In this document: positions 51,341-60,451 of the stretch, one piece after another
How the letters are laid out: the number at the start of each line of letters is the position of its first letter
How positions within the stretch are numbered: the stretch's first letter is position 1
Translations under genes and position numbers: made by a program
Notes under the pieces: generated by a model
Databases searched by the model: none
Seen by the model: only the letters and a program-made list of their open reading frames with translations
Told to the model about the DNA's origin: nothing
From: Paramicrosporidium saccamoebae
Taxonomy: Eukaryota > Rozellomycota
Reading direction: 5' to 3'
Length of the DNA: 64,000 nt
Assembly: GCA_002794465.1 (NCBI GenBank)
Contig: MTSL01000065.1
Coordinates: forward strand, 193,253 to 257,252

Positions 51341-52292
51341 ACAGTACCGCCCCCATAAACTATCACGTATTTAATTTTGTTCAGAATGGTTCCGCTCTGT
51401 TATCTGATTTTGGTTACTCGGGCTTTGGCTTGCGCCTCCCGCAAAATTGGCCTCGTCATCGCGGAAATATGTATATTAATTCATTGCAGTCCTTAGGTAG
51501 AACTAAAGACAAGTAAAAACGGAAACCCTGGTCGCTTTTATAGGGCCGGGCCCTGCGCGGGCCTTGCACCAATTATGGGATACCGTTTAATGGGACAATA
51601 ATGTGCGGTGGGGCAATTAAAAGCAGTAGCGTACATTCGTAATAGGTTAGAACGCCGATTGCATCTATTTTAACACAATTATGCTCACGGAATCCGCAAT
51701 ATGTTCAAATGAACATTGGTATTGTGTGAAACGGAGAAGATGGTTCATTAAAAGATGTGGCGCATTTACAGATAGCCATCTTCAATATAACGGATCTGAC
51801 TAGTGATGTCGCAGTCTGTATTAGAATCGTCGACCATCAGCGGATATTGTCTTACGATTGCCATACGGCTACATTGGGGCTTTTCAAACATCTAGAAGCA
51901 CTGCACCGCTGTAGATGCTTAAAAAGTCCCGGTATAGCTTGTTGATTGTCTACGTTCTCGCACATGTAGACGTCTTGGTATATTTGGAGCGCAGCATCGC
52001 TAAAATATTTGGCTAGATTGGATATTCGTCCATGTGTTGTGTGGTAGGGGTAACATCACGTACTCTGTCAGTACTATTTTTGTGGGCAGAAAGGGAACTC
52101 GCTTATTACCGATCTATAGCCCCTTAAATGAAGTACTAATGACATGCGCAGGATGATGTAGGCACTGCCTCCATTGGCGGCCCAGCTATCACATTTCCTT
52201 TATATAAATAGTCATTCCACATATTACCACCCAAAAGGCACCTTTATTGGATCCTAACAACTGTAGAGCTACTCCGTCCTCTCCATTCAACA
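51341..52292. other. longest gene-free stretch (about 950 bases)
   Basis: I find no gene here. Short frames have no starts or splice contexts that build anything recognisable. Present are a GC-rich self-complementary block (GGGCCGGGCCCTGCGCGGGCC, 51543-51563) and a degenerate copy of the 30-bp dispersed motif at about 51820-51850. A TATATAAATA box-like sequence at 52200 precedes the next gene. Confidence 0.45.
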
Positions 52293-53129
52293 ATGTATCT
52301 CAGATTCAAACCTGCCAAGGGAAATCCAGCTACTCTGAAACTAGTGAAATGTCTCTGCGTTTTCATCGATGCACTTTTGCTACTGTTCATGATGTGGAAC
52401 ATTGTCAATGTTTGCCATCCCTTCTGGGGGTGGATTATGTACGCCTCCATCTGGGTGGGCGTTGTTTCGTGTGCATTCTTTGTTTGGCTTATTGAGCGCT
52501 TTAGCCTCCGCTCATTTATAGTCGCCAAGTTTCGCCCTGAAGATCAACTCATGGCCAACGGCCCCCACGATGTGAAACATTTTGGGTTCTTCTTTTCGGC
52601 CTGGGCTAAACCCGATATCTTGACTCTAGGATACTATAATGAGGAAGATGAGGTAATCTGTCCGCGAAAACGGTATGTCAATCTTGGTAAAAGAAGAGAG
52701 TACAAGAAATGGCTGGGCTGGCTCATAGTCCTATCCACTGACGCCATCCCGGTGGTGCTGTTGCTTGCATTGCTCTGCGTCGGCCTTTTCCTTGGCATTG
52801 GTGCCATAATATTTTTTCTGATGGGTTGTGCCCTAGCAAGTCAGGTACATACAATCGGTCTTCGCTATGAATCGCAATATTTATGGAAAGACAAAATGTT
52901 CCTGGATGGACGATTCTGTACTCGCAAGCTCCACGGTGTGATGATGAATGTTCTGGAGGGGCCCGAAAGCGAGCTGCTCCTGGTACACTACGAAGTGGTC
53001 TTGTTCGATCATTATACAAAAAGTTCTTGGTTCAAATCTGCCTTGCTTATGTCCTGCCAGTGTTGCCGTTTACTGATGGATACCGTTCTGCTTGATTGTC
53101 GCCGTATTTTTTTTCCAGAAAGCGTGTAG
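52293..53129 (+). CDS. multispan membrane protein, unknown family
   Basis: 278 aa, ATG at 52293. Two close N-terminal membrane spans (residues about 22-45 and 49-72), a hydrophilic loop with GPHDVKHFGFFFSAWAKPDILTLGYY, then a long hydrophobic stretch near 143-178 that can hold two spans, and a cytosolic-looking tail with a Cys-rich segment (SCQCC). I recognise no family. No AATAAA follows the stop closely, unlike neighbours, so the 3' end may lie beyond a further intron. Confidence 0.6.
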   Translation: MYLRFKPAKGNPATLKLVKCLCVFIDALLLLFMMWNIVNVCHPFWGWIMYASIWVGVVSCAFFVWLIERFSLRSFIVAKFRPEDQLMANGPHDVKHFGFFFSAWAKPDILTLGYYNEEDEVICPRKRYVNLGKRREYKKWLGWLIVLSTDAIPVVLLLALLCVGLFLGIGAIIFFLMGCALASQVHTIGLRYESQYLWKDKMFLDGRFCTRKLHGVMMNVLEGPESELLLVHYEVVLFDHYTKSSWFKSALLMSCQCCRLLMDTVLLDCRRIFFPESV

Positions 53130-53523
53130 GAGGACTGAATAGCATGGCATAAGCTCAGTGCACACAGACAGATAAACCAGTGCCGTCACCAAATATACTG
53201 CCGATGGAAGGGCCAGTAACGTCTTAAAGGGGACGTCGGTAGAAAGTGACTGAATTTGCCACAATATTTAAATCTCAGATGCTGAATTGTAGACGGTCTG
53301 AATCACGAGTCTTGAAATGGACAAAATCATCCGCGTCATCACAAAGACCTCGAGCAAAACAGTCCTCCAAATTGCCCCAGTGTCGACTTTAAAGAGTTGC
53401 CAATCGATACTCTGCATTGAGATTATCCTCTGAACCAAAGACAGCCTTGGCATTCATAGACCCGCGGGCTAATGCAATTAATAGATTTACTAACCTTTGC
53501 CGTTTCCCTGAATAGTCTATTGT
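53130..53523. other. intergenic; possible small membrane protein on minus
   Basis: 394 bases between convergent genes. On minus, frames 53453-53268 and 53264-53070 are in phase and separated by one stop; a 45-nt GT..AG segment (53285-53241 region) could remove it, giving a roughly 110-residue hydrophobic protein (LLALPSAVYLVTALVYL). It would overlap the 3' end of the plus-strand gene. I do not call a gene. Confidence 0.25.
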
Positions 53524-54955
53524 TTATTTAGCGGATCTTTGCTTGCCGTTTGTCTTTGATGATTCTATCTTACTCGCTGCAGTCATTTGATGGTCACTCT
53601 TGACCCGCTTTGCTGGTGGTACCGAAGCAGTGTTTGGCGGCTTTTTAATGGGTGCTGACTTGGCATTGATCGGTTTCTTTGCGAGTCCAACCGTGGAAGT
53701 ATCCGACTTTTTGTGAACCATGGGCTTGGTATTCACCGGTTTAGATACGGACTTTGTGGGCCCAGCTGTGGAAACATTTGGCTTTCTGTGAACCATGGGT
53801 TTGGTACTCACCGGCTTAGATGCCGATTTTGTGAACCCAGTTGTGGGAGCATTTGGCTTTTTGTGAACCATGGGCTTGTTATTCATCGACTTGGATGCCA
53901 GTTTTGCGAGCTTTCTTTCTTTCCTAATCTCGGCTGGGTGCTTGGGTGTTGTCGGCGTTGATTCTTCGGGAACTGGCTTGTGCTTTGCTTCTAATTTTGG
54001 CATGAAAGACGTCCGGCCAGGTCCCGGATTTGTGCGTGACTCGCTAACTGGGTTCTTTGTGTCAGTTGGACTCTGATGCGACTTTTTCATGTCTTTGAAT
54101 TGCTGCTTGACGGCCGCCCGCTTCTCGTATCGAGCCTTCTTCACTTGTTGATATCCAGGTTTGGCGCATTTTGACACCCGAAGGGGTCGCCCTTCGCAAA
54201 TGGAACCGTTTAACTGCACAGCAAGCTCAACCGCAGCCTTCTCCTTAAATGCCACATATCCGAACCCTTTTCCAAGACCCGTTTCCTTGTCTCGGATGAC
54301 TCGGACATACGAAATGGGGCCACAAGATTCAAAAACCTTCCAGAGACTTTCGTCACTCACAGCCAACGGAAGATTTCCAATGAATACAGATTTTTTGGTT
54401 GCAGGTTTTTGGTCAGAATTAGCAGCAACATCTACGCGAAGATGATGGCCCTCAAAAAGCGTGCCGTTCAGCGCTTCGCCAGCCTTCACTGCAGATTCGG
54501 CGTCTGCCATCACCACAAAAGCGTTGCAAGAGGCACGTCCCTCAATAGTCTTTCCGGTAATGTACGCAACCCGCTTTGGCATAGCCTTTTCTCCAACCAA
54601 AGAACGAAACCGGATGGACTCGACAGTACCATGCACACCAAAGAGCGTTTTGAAGCTGCGTTGCAGCTTTTTCTCCTGAACAAGCGATATGGGCACATTT
54701 CCGACAAAAAGGGTCCGTGCAAGACGTTCGGGTGACTCGGGCTCCTTTTCTTTTGCGACTTTGTCTTCTTCGACACGCGTTTTCTGGATCTCACGAGACC
54801 GGCGTGTCTTTTCGGAAATGTGGGCCGGTTTTGAAATATCGGGTAGTACCAACTTTACTGGCACATCAGAAAAAACAGCGGGCTTCTACGTGGATATTAG
54901 CAAGAACCATAAGGAATACAGGCTTCTGAAATAACTCTGCCAACTCGAGGTCCAT
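53524..54955 (-). CDS. NOP12: NOP12/RBM34-like nucleolar two-RRM protein
   Basis: Exons 54920-54955 and 53524-54885 (465 aa); the 34-nt intron (TTGCTAAT branch) links MDLELAELFQKP to KPAVFSDVPVKLVLP. Without it the frame has only a GTG start. RRM1 begins RTLFVGNVPISL..KKLQRSFKTLFG with the FRSLVGEKAMPKRVAYI insertion typical of RBM34/Nop12; RRM2 has SVFIGNLPLAVSDESLWKVF and GFGYVAFK. The Lys/Pro/Ser tail contains three imperfect 25-residue repeats around KPMVHKKP. Nop12 acts in pre-60S maturation. AATAAA overlaps the stop. Confidence 0.88.
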
Positions 54956-54973
54956 ATTCTTGCAAGCCCTGGA
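54956..54973. promoter_or_regulatory. 18-bp gap between divergent start codons
   Basis: The ATG of NOP12/RBM34 (minus, 54955) and of CCDC174 (plus, 54974) are 18 bases apart. Promoters and 5' leaders must overlap the opposite gene. Confidence 0.7.
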
Positions 54974-55845
54974 ATGAAACCACGACCTGTGGATATTAGT
55001 GCCTCGAGTGTACACCTTGTTATTAGTTTCCCATGTCTTGATAGTTCTTGGAGCTCAAGTCGCAAGTATTAAAGAAACAGCAAGAAGCCAAAGCCGCTCG
55101 GGATGCCCCAACTCGGGGTTCAAAATCTGGATCTGTTCCTTGGTTGCGGCCGTCTTTGGGGAAAGAAAAGCTAGTTCCTGCAAAGAGAAGCATCTCGTCT
55201 GAAGAAGCGGAAACCTGGGCAAAGAGCCAAGAAGCATTAGAGAGAAAGGCCCGACTTTATGACGCGCTACAGAGTGGAGATATGGACATACAGAGCATAT
55301 CAACAGAGGCTCAACGTGAAGCCATTTTGGTGAATTTTGACAAGAAAGGCTGGGATGAGAAGAAGCAAGAATATGTGGGGATTGTTGAAAATTTAAAGCC
55401 AGAGGATCCGTTTGAATTCCTTGCAAAATTGTACAACGTACCCAAACCGGAAACGCTTATTGAATATGTTGACGAGTTTGGGCGTACTCGCCTAATTGGA
55501 CCTGGAGAAAAGGCTAGACGAGATGCTGAACAGGAAGAAACCAGACAGCTCCTCTTGAAATTCGATCAAGGCGAGCACTTTGACGAACCTGCGCAGCCAT
55601 TACACTACGAAGCTGATCGGGAAATTAGAAACAAGGGAGTCGGCTTTTTCTTGTTTTCCAAAGACGAACAAGAGCGACAAAGACAGATGAGGGCTTTAGA
55701 CGAGTTGAGAAATAATACCGTGGAGCAGCGAAAAAAGGCACTCATCGGCAAGGAACAAAAGCGGCTTCGTGCTCAATCAAGAATGGCTCTGATCCAGGCA
55801 CGGCGGAAAAAATACGAAACCAATCTTAGTAGAGGACACGACTAA
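54974..55845 (+). CDS. CCDC174-like splicing-associated coiled-coil protein
   Basis: Exons 54974-55009 and 55045-55845 (278 aa), 35-nt intron. The join gives VDISASSFLELKSQVLKKQQEAKAAR, like VTASSLVDLKAELFRKQEE at the start of human CCDC174. Further matches: EALERKARLYDALQSGD, IEYVDEFGRTRLIGP (YVDSLGRSR), PLHYEADREIRNKGVGFFLFSKDEQERQRQM (VHYED.REN..R.LGVGYFAFARDKE.R..QM), and a basic helical tail. The human protein binds EIF4A3 and spliceosomal or exon-junction components. Shorter than human (467 aa) at the C-terminus. Confidence 0.87.
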
Positions 55846-55927
55846 AGCAGAGCTTTATTTATAGGACAGGGTGCTGGCCTGTCTTCAACCTGTATAATAT
55901 TTTGTCTAAATGAATGGATTAGCCTTG

Positions 55928-57451
55928 CTAGAGTAGTACCTGCAGGTCTTGCCAATATGTAGAAATTTTTTCAGAAGCATTCTGAAATGAGCCTCGCACC
56001 GATTCCTTGACATTGGCAACATCGATGGCCGTGACTCTTTCAGAAACCTTTTCATATATCCGTCCCGCCATTTCCTTTGGCGAAAATTCTAAATTGTAAT
56101 AGTACCATGCAGGAGATGGAAAATAAGAATGAGAGATCATGGAATCAGAGAACGTTATGACATGGTCAGTACTTTGAAGATTAGGTTGGTAACCGGGCAT
56201 AGCCTGATCCATCACCACGATCTTCTTGGCTGGCACTATCAAAGTCGTCCTCGTCACTTCCCAAAAATTCCTTGTCCACAAAGGTTTTAATTCGCGATAG
56301 TATACCTGCTGCCCCGCCGCCTCCTTCATAAGGTTCTTCGTCGTCTGGGTTAAAGAACTGTCCAGACGATACTGACGTGGCTCCTTGAATATTGCGCAAT
56401 CGCTCCTGATTGGCATAGTTTTCTTCATGGTTGTCACCTTTAAAATACTGATCAGACGACATGGACTTTAATCCCGTCACCTTTTTTTGAGTGCTGGCGG
56501 ATGGGGAGGGTGTGTACGTCGTTTCCTTGGCTTGTGGAGCCTGAGACAAGTTCATCTTGCGCATCCCCATCCCAAGTCGCTCCATGGCAGCCTGTTGTTC
56601 CTTCGACACCTGTGGGGCCTGAGGAGGAGCTTTTTTTGCTGCGCTAGGCGCTATTGGGGCTGCCGATTTGACCGGCTCCTCCTTGGGCGCCACCACCTCT
56701 TTGGCCTTTTGTTCTTCTCTGGCCTTTGCTTCGAGCTGATCAAAGCTGACATTAGTTTTGACAGCTCCAAGCTTTCCCGTCTTGATCACTGGCTTTCTGG
56801 GAGGCAGTCCGGTTATAGAAGGAGACGAGACGGGAGATTGATGCCGGAATCCGCCATCTTCCTCAGTCACAAGCGTTTTTTTTCCATTTGTCGACTCTGT
56901 GAGGTCTGAAAGGGACTCGACAGATTTCGCATCAACAAATTTATCAGCCTCGTCTTCGGCAGCCAGCTGCGAATCTTCGGCAAACGGATTCTCGGGGTTC
57001 CGACGAACGTCTGTCTGAACCTTTTCAGACAGTCGCTTCTTGTAGTCTCTAGCTGCACGACTGTCATATTTGGCCGCACTAGCCGGCGTCATTCCAACAC
57101 GAGCGCCGAGGGCTGCGCCGGCTGCAGAGTTTCCACCAAGTTTCATGGTCCGAAGCTGCAGGTCATTCCATGAATCAAGGACGGTGGACCTAATATTAGA
57201 TAGTAGGCTTTACAAATACCTGACAAATGTTATATGCACACCAAGCTGCCTCTGGATAGCTGCACAATCAAGACAAATAAAAACTCCAAAAGACGCCGAC
57301 GCCCACGTAGGATTTCTGGCCCCACAATCAAAGCAAACCTAAGGTGGTGAACACGCCAGAGTTATGTAGATACTTGGTCGTCTTTCCGCGTTCGCAACCT
57401 CTTGAAAAGGTCGGTAACGTCGGCCTTATTGAATGTTTCTTGGCTGCTCAT
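55928..57451 (-). CDS. GLO3: ArfGAP2/3 (Glo3) COPI GTPase-activating protein
   Basis: Exons 57374-57451, 57220-57338, 56194-57189 and probably 55928-56171 (478 aa); introns 35, 30 and a doubtful 22 nt. N-terminus [58 protein letters not shown] gives the C-x2-C-x16-C-x2-C finger and the catalytic Arg in the family position. The middle has Glo3-type repeats (VSSGQFF, MSSDQYF), and the last exon adds ISHSYF and an amphipathic end. The last junction is uncertain: exon 3 ends YARLPT-stop, and only a 22-nt GT..AAG segment (56172-56193) restores the C-terminal frame. Acts in Golgi-to-ER COPI traffic. Confidence 0.88.
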
Positions 57452-57821
57452 GCTAGCCTGGTTGGTAGAGTGAACACTGAATGGAGCCTCCCGGCTATTT
57501 GCTGCTCAGGAAAACAATTTTATCTGATTGGCTAAAAATAGCTATAGGATGTTAGAGTATATCTATGGATCATGAATACCAATAGTCAGTTGGTAGACGG
57601 ATGTCTTTATTAAAGTATGAGTTGCCTTTGTTAAAGCATTAAGTGCCATTAGTAAAGTATGAAATGCCTTCATAGGCCACCACCTTTAGTATGGCGAGTT
57701 CAAATTATGGGAATGTTTATCGAGATCGTGGGGTCTATGTACCGGGATTTAGGAGTAGCCAGCTGGATTAGGATTGCTAATCATAAGCGGAAATTGTTAA
57801 GCAGGAACGCTCGATCATTTA
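57452..57821. other. intergenic with short repeats
   Basis: 370 bases. Three imperfect units of about 22 bp (TTAAAGTATGAGTTGCC / TTAAAGCATTAAGTGCC / GTAAAGTATGAAATGCC) occupy 57611-57672, and a copy of the dispersed motif (ATTAGGATTGCTAATCATAAGCGG) lies at 57766-57796. No gene seen. Confidence 0.6.
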
Positions 57822-58439
57822 CTAATTTTCTCCAAAATGATCAGGTAGACTAGTCTTTTGCAACGGTTCCGAGTTTGCACGGACCCAGGTCTTGCCTTCC
57901 AAGTCACGGGGATCAATGGTAAAGTCAATGGGAGGATACAAACGCGGCTTTCTAAGAAAAAGCTGCTTCAATGCGCTAGGCTGTATAGCGAGTTTCAGAG
58001 GAGGAGGAGCACCAGACTGCATGGCAATCTTGGATGGCGACCAGATGTCATCGGAAAACCCAGCTGTGGAAGGAATGGTTGGCGGGATGGTAGTATGGTC
58101 TTGATGGATCTCAAACTCTTCCATTTGTCCAGCATGAATTGTTGGTGATTGGGGTTCCAGTGAACCAGAAACAATCTCGTCCCGTGAATTAATCTTCAAT
58201 AAGGCAATCTGTTGGCTTGGGCTGGTGTTTGGACTTTTAAGTGATATCGAAGGCCTTGAAACTAACGGCATTGCGGAGGCTCGGTCAATGTTGGAGATGT
58301 CTTGCAGGATGCGTCGTTCGCCTTCAGCTATGGATCTACGCATCCCATCTATTTCCTTGGACTTTGAAGGAATGCCACTGCTTTTGCGGCTATATGTCAC
58401 TAGCCTCTTGGACTCTTGCGGATTCTTGGACTCCTGCAT
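57822..58439 (-). CDS. disordered 205-aa protein with a destruction box
   Basis: Single exon. Composition is Ser/Pro/Arg/Lys-rich and predicted disordered, with several SP/TP sites. Residues 42-50 read RRILQDISN, an exact RxxLxxIxN destruction box of the cyclin-B type. The C-terminal 60 residues (PPPLKLAIQPSALKQLF, then YPPIDFTIDPRDLEGKTWVRANSEP) look more conserved. I do not recognise the family; size and layout would suit a securin or another APC/C substrate. Start codons of this gene and SDHAF4 are 32 bases apart. Confidence 0.6.
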   Translation of the reverse strand: MQESKNPQESKRLVTYSRKSSGIPSKSKEIDGMRRSIAEGERRILQDISNIDRASAMPLVSRPSISLKSPNTSPSQQIALLKINSRDEIVSGSLEPQSPTIHAGQMEEFEIHQDHTTIPPTIPSTAGFSDDIWSPSKIAMQSGAPPPLKLAIQPSALKQLFLRKPRLYPPIDFTIDPRDLEGKTWVRANSEPLQKTSLPDHFGEN

Positions 58440-58471
58440 AAATATTGTCGTCCACTGACAAGGGATGCATC
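58440..58471. promoter_or_regulatory. 32-bp bidirectional promoter gap
   Basis: Lies between the divergent ATGs of the D-box protein (58439, minus) and SDHAF4 (58472, plus). Confidence 0.6.
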
Positions 58472-58798
58472 ATGCGGACTTTTCTTTTCCGGAGAGCCCC
58501 TCTGCGGCTTCATAATATCCGTTACCGACTAATGAGTGACTCGTTCGATAGCCCGAGGCCTATTCCTTTGGGAGATTCCGAAGCACAGAAAGAATTTGAA
58601 ATGCTCCAAAAGCAGTTTTCCAAGGTCACAGAGATTTTATCGGCGCAGGGTGAAACCGGATTTGCTCGGGAGGAAGCAGATGCTAATATAGATAAAAGTG
58701 GCCGGAACAAGGTTACGGGTGAAGTAAACGGTCCCAAGGGTAGAGAGCCGACAAGATTCGGGGATTGGGAACGCAAAGGAAGGGTGTCGGACTTTTGA
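58472..58798 (+). CDS. SDHAF4: succinate dehydrogenase assembly factor 4
   Basis: 108 aa, single exon. N-terminus MRTFLFRRAPLRLHNIRYRLM is a good mitochondrial presequence (Arg-rich, no acids). The C-terminus VTGEVNGPKGREPTRFGDWERKGRVSDF is the hallmark of SDHAF4/DUF1674 (TGE.GGPKGPEPTRYGDWERKGR..DF). SDHAF4 binds flavinated SDH1/SDHA and promotes its union with SDHB in complex II assembly. AATAAA follows the stop. Confidence 0.95.
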   Translation: MRTFLFRRAPLRLHNIRYRLMSDSFDSPRPIPLGDSEAQKEFEMLQKQFSKVTEILSAQGETGFAREEADANIDKSGRNKVTGEVNGPKGREPTRFGDWERKGRVSDF

Positions 58799-58864
58799 AG
58801 AGAGGGGTCAAATAAATTCTCTTTCTGCCCGCCTACAGAGACTAGACCACGGTTGTCCAAGACA

Positions 58865-59753
58865 ATGAGTGGAATTCGAGGCGGAAAATTAAAGCTGAAG
58901 GGTGACAAGTCCAGGTAGTTCTCTCCATGTCTTGCCGTAATCACGTAGGACTCCCCGAGTGGACAAAATTACCAAGAGAGCTAAACCAGCTGAACGTCCT
59001 ATTGAGACTGGGGACCAAGGTTTATACATGAATATTCTGATCGTCTAGGTTGGGCTACGGCAGAACATGTGTCCGAGCTAAATGGGCCACTTGTCCTGAT
59101 TGCTATGGATGATGTACCGCTAGTGCTTTGCTGCGATGAAGGTGGACTAGTGACCTCAAAAGCCGCCAGCGAGCTTCAGCTCTCCTCAGAGGCCACACAA
59201 GTCGAGCCCAACGACACTTTGCAGGTCTTTGTTGGACAATCTCTTATTCCTGGCCAGTACTCGCTGAAAAGCGCCTTTGGAAAATACCTAACAAGCGATT
59301 CTGTGGGAAAAGTCGCAGGAAATCGCGATGCAGTTGGCCCGAGCGAAGAATGGGTTCCCATGAAGGTTGACGGCGGCTTTGCACTTCAAAACATCCATGG
59401 AAGATACCTTTCTGTCGATCGTGAGTCTGGAAAGGTCCGTGCAGATTCAGAAGTGATTGGGTTCGCAGAAACTTTTTATATTCGCTGCCATGCATCCAGA
59501 AAAAAGAAGGAAGGCCGTCTTACAATTACGGCCCCAGAAGAATATGACCTTGATAGTGTTGAGCTGGAACAAGCGTAGGGTGTCCCATGTTTACTAACCT
59601 TAATATAGTCGAAAGTCGGTTAGTTGGGGCGGAGGGCGCATAAAGATGAGCCAGAGTTCACGCCGAGATTTAGCTGGGGCCGAAGAGGAAGGCCGACTAC
59701 ATGAAGCTCTACTCGATCAAAGGACGAGATCCAAACATGATCCATTTTGCTGA
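58865..59753 (+). CDS. FRG1: FRG1, actin-bundling/spliceosome-associated protein
   Basis: Four exons: 58865-58914, 58949-59019, 59049-59574, 59609-59753 (263 aa; human 258); introns 34, 29 and 34 nt. The third intron (TACTAAC branch) hides an in-frame TAG, and joining it yields the family's C-terminus GGGRIKMSQSSRRDLAGA..EGRLHEALLDQRTRSKHDPFC (human ..DGFLHETLLDRRAKLKADRYC). The core is a fascin-like trefoil: ALKSAFGKYL.SDSVGKVAGNRDAVGPSEEWVP matches [29 protein letters not shown] with small changes. FRG1 is found in spliceosome C complexes and nucleoli. Confidence 0.93.
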
Positions 59754-59819
59754 GCCCCCATAAGATGTTTATAAAGTTGATTTTTCTAGACGAAACTTTG
59801 TTCAGACCTCTGACGAATT

Positions 59820-60424
59820 TTAAACAAAAAGAGAGGGTCTTCGTGTGCGGTAATTGATTCTCTGGCGGAACTTGCGCTTTCGCTTGAGCTGGCGGAGCTT
59901 ATCCTGCCTCTGCCAATTCACAACCAGCTCGCCTTCCTGAGGCGGTGCATGGTTTTCGTGAACTGCGGTAACCAGTTGACTGGCCTTGCTGTGTATCTTT
60001 GCGCGTTCTGTGAGGATAGTCTTTATGCGAGCCATAGACAGCCGACACTAAAATGTATTAGAGCAAGATGTAGGGCTACCTTGTGGACGCGATGCATGCC
60101 AAACCACCGTTGTCCCATTCTCGCCGCCTCGGCTTTTTGCGTCGCTAATAAATTCATCTCTTTCAACAATACAAACCAAAGCTTATGCAGGTCTTCAAAT
60201 GACTTGAGACGAATCTCATTCGAGTCCCAGGCACGTCCATAGGTTTGCTTCGCAGCGGGGTCGAAAGGTGGCAAGGATTTGCCATTTTCAAAGAATTCTC
60301 CCAGGCCGAACAGGGCTTTCGATTGATGCAGTGAGCGCATTGAAATTATTCGGCTCCATCCAAAAGTCATAGGTTGACGAATGCCTCCCACAGCAGACCT
60401 CCCAAATCGCAACAAGACACCCAT
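59820..60424 (-). CDS. MRPL47: mitochondrial ribosomal protein uL29m (MRPL47/MRPL4)
   Basis: Exons 60080-60424 and 59820-60047 (190 aa), 32-nt intron with a CTCTAAT branch. N-terminal presequence MGVLLRFGRSAVGGIRQ; core GRAWDSNEIRLKSFEDLHKLWFVLLKEMNLLATQKAEA is the MRP-L47 domain; after the intron KCRLSMARIKTILTERAKI corresponds to the family's KKSMARIKTVLNER. It sits at the exit tunnel of the mitoribosome large subunit. TTTATT lies a few bases downstream on plus (poly(A) signal on minus). Confidence 0.94.
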
Positions 60425-60451
60425 TACTTTAAAACGCTCTTACTTTTTCTT

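Noticed and set aside
53070-53453. Spliced minus-strand small membrane gene
   Set aside because: Needs a 45-nt intron of unusual sequence, overlaps the neighbouring gene, and has no poly(A) signal.
56106-56122. 17-nt intron GTACTATTACAATTTAG (minus strand) in ARFGAP
   Set aside because: Removing it would break the frame of a C-terminus that reads through well.
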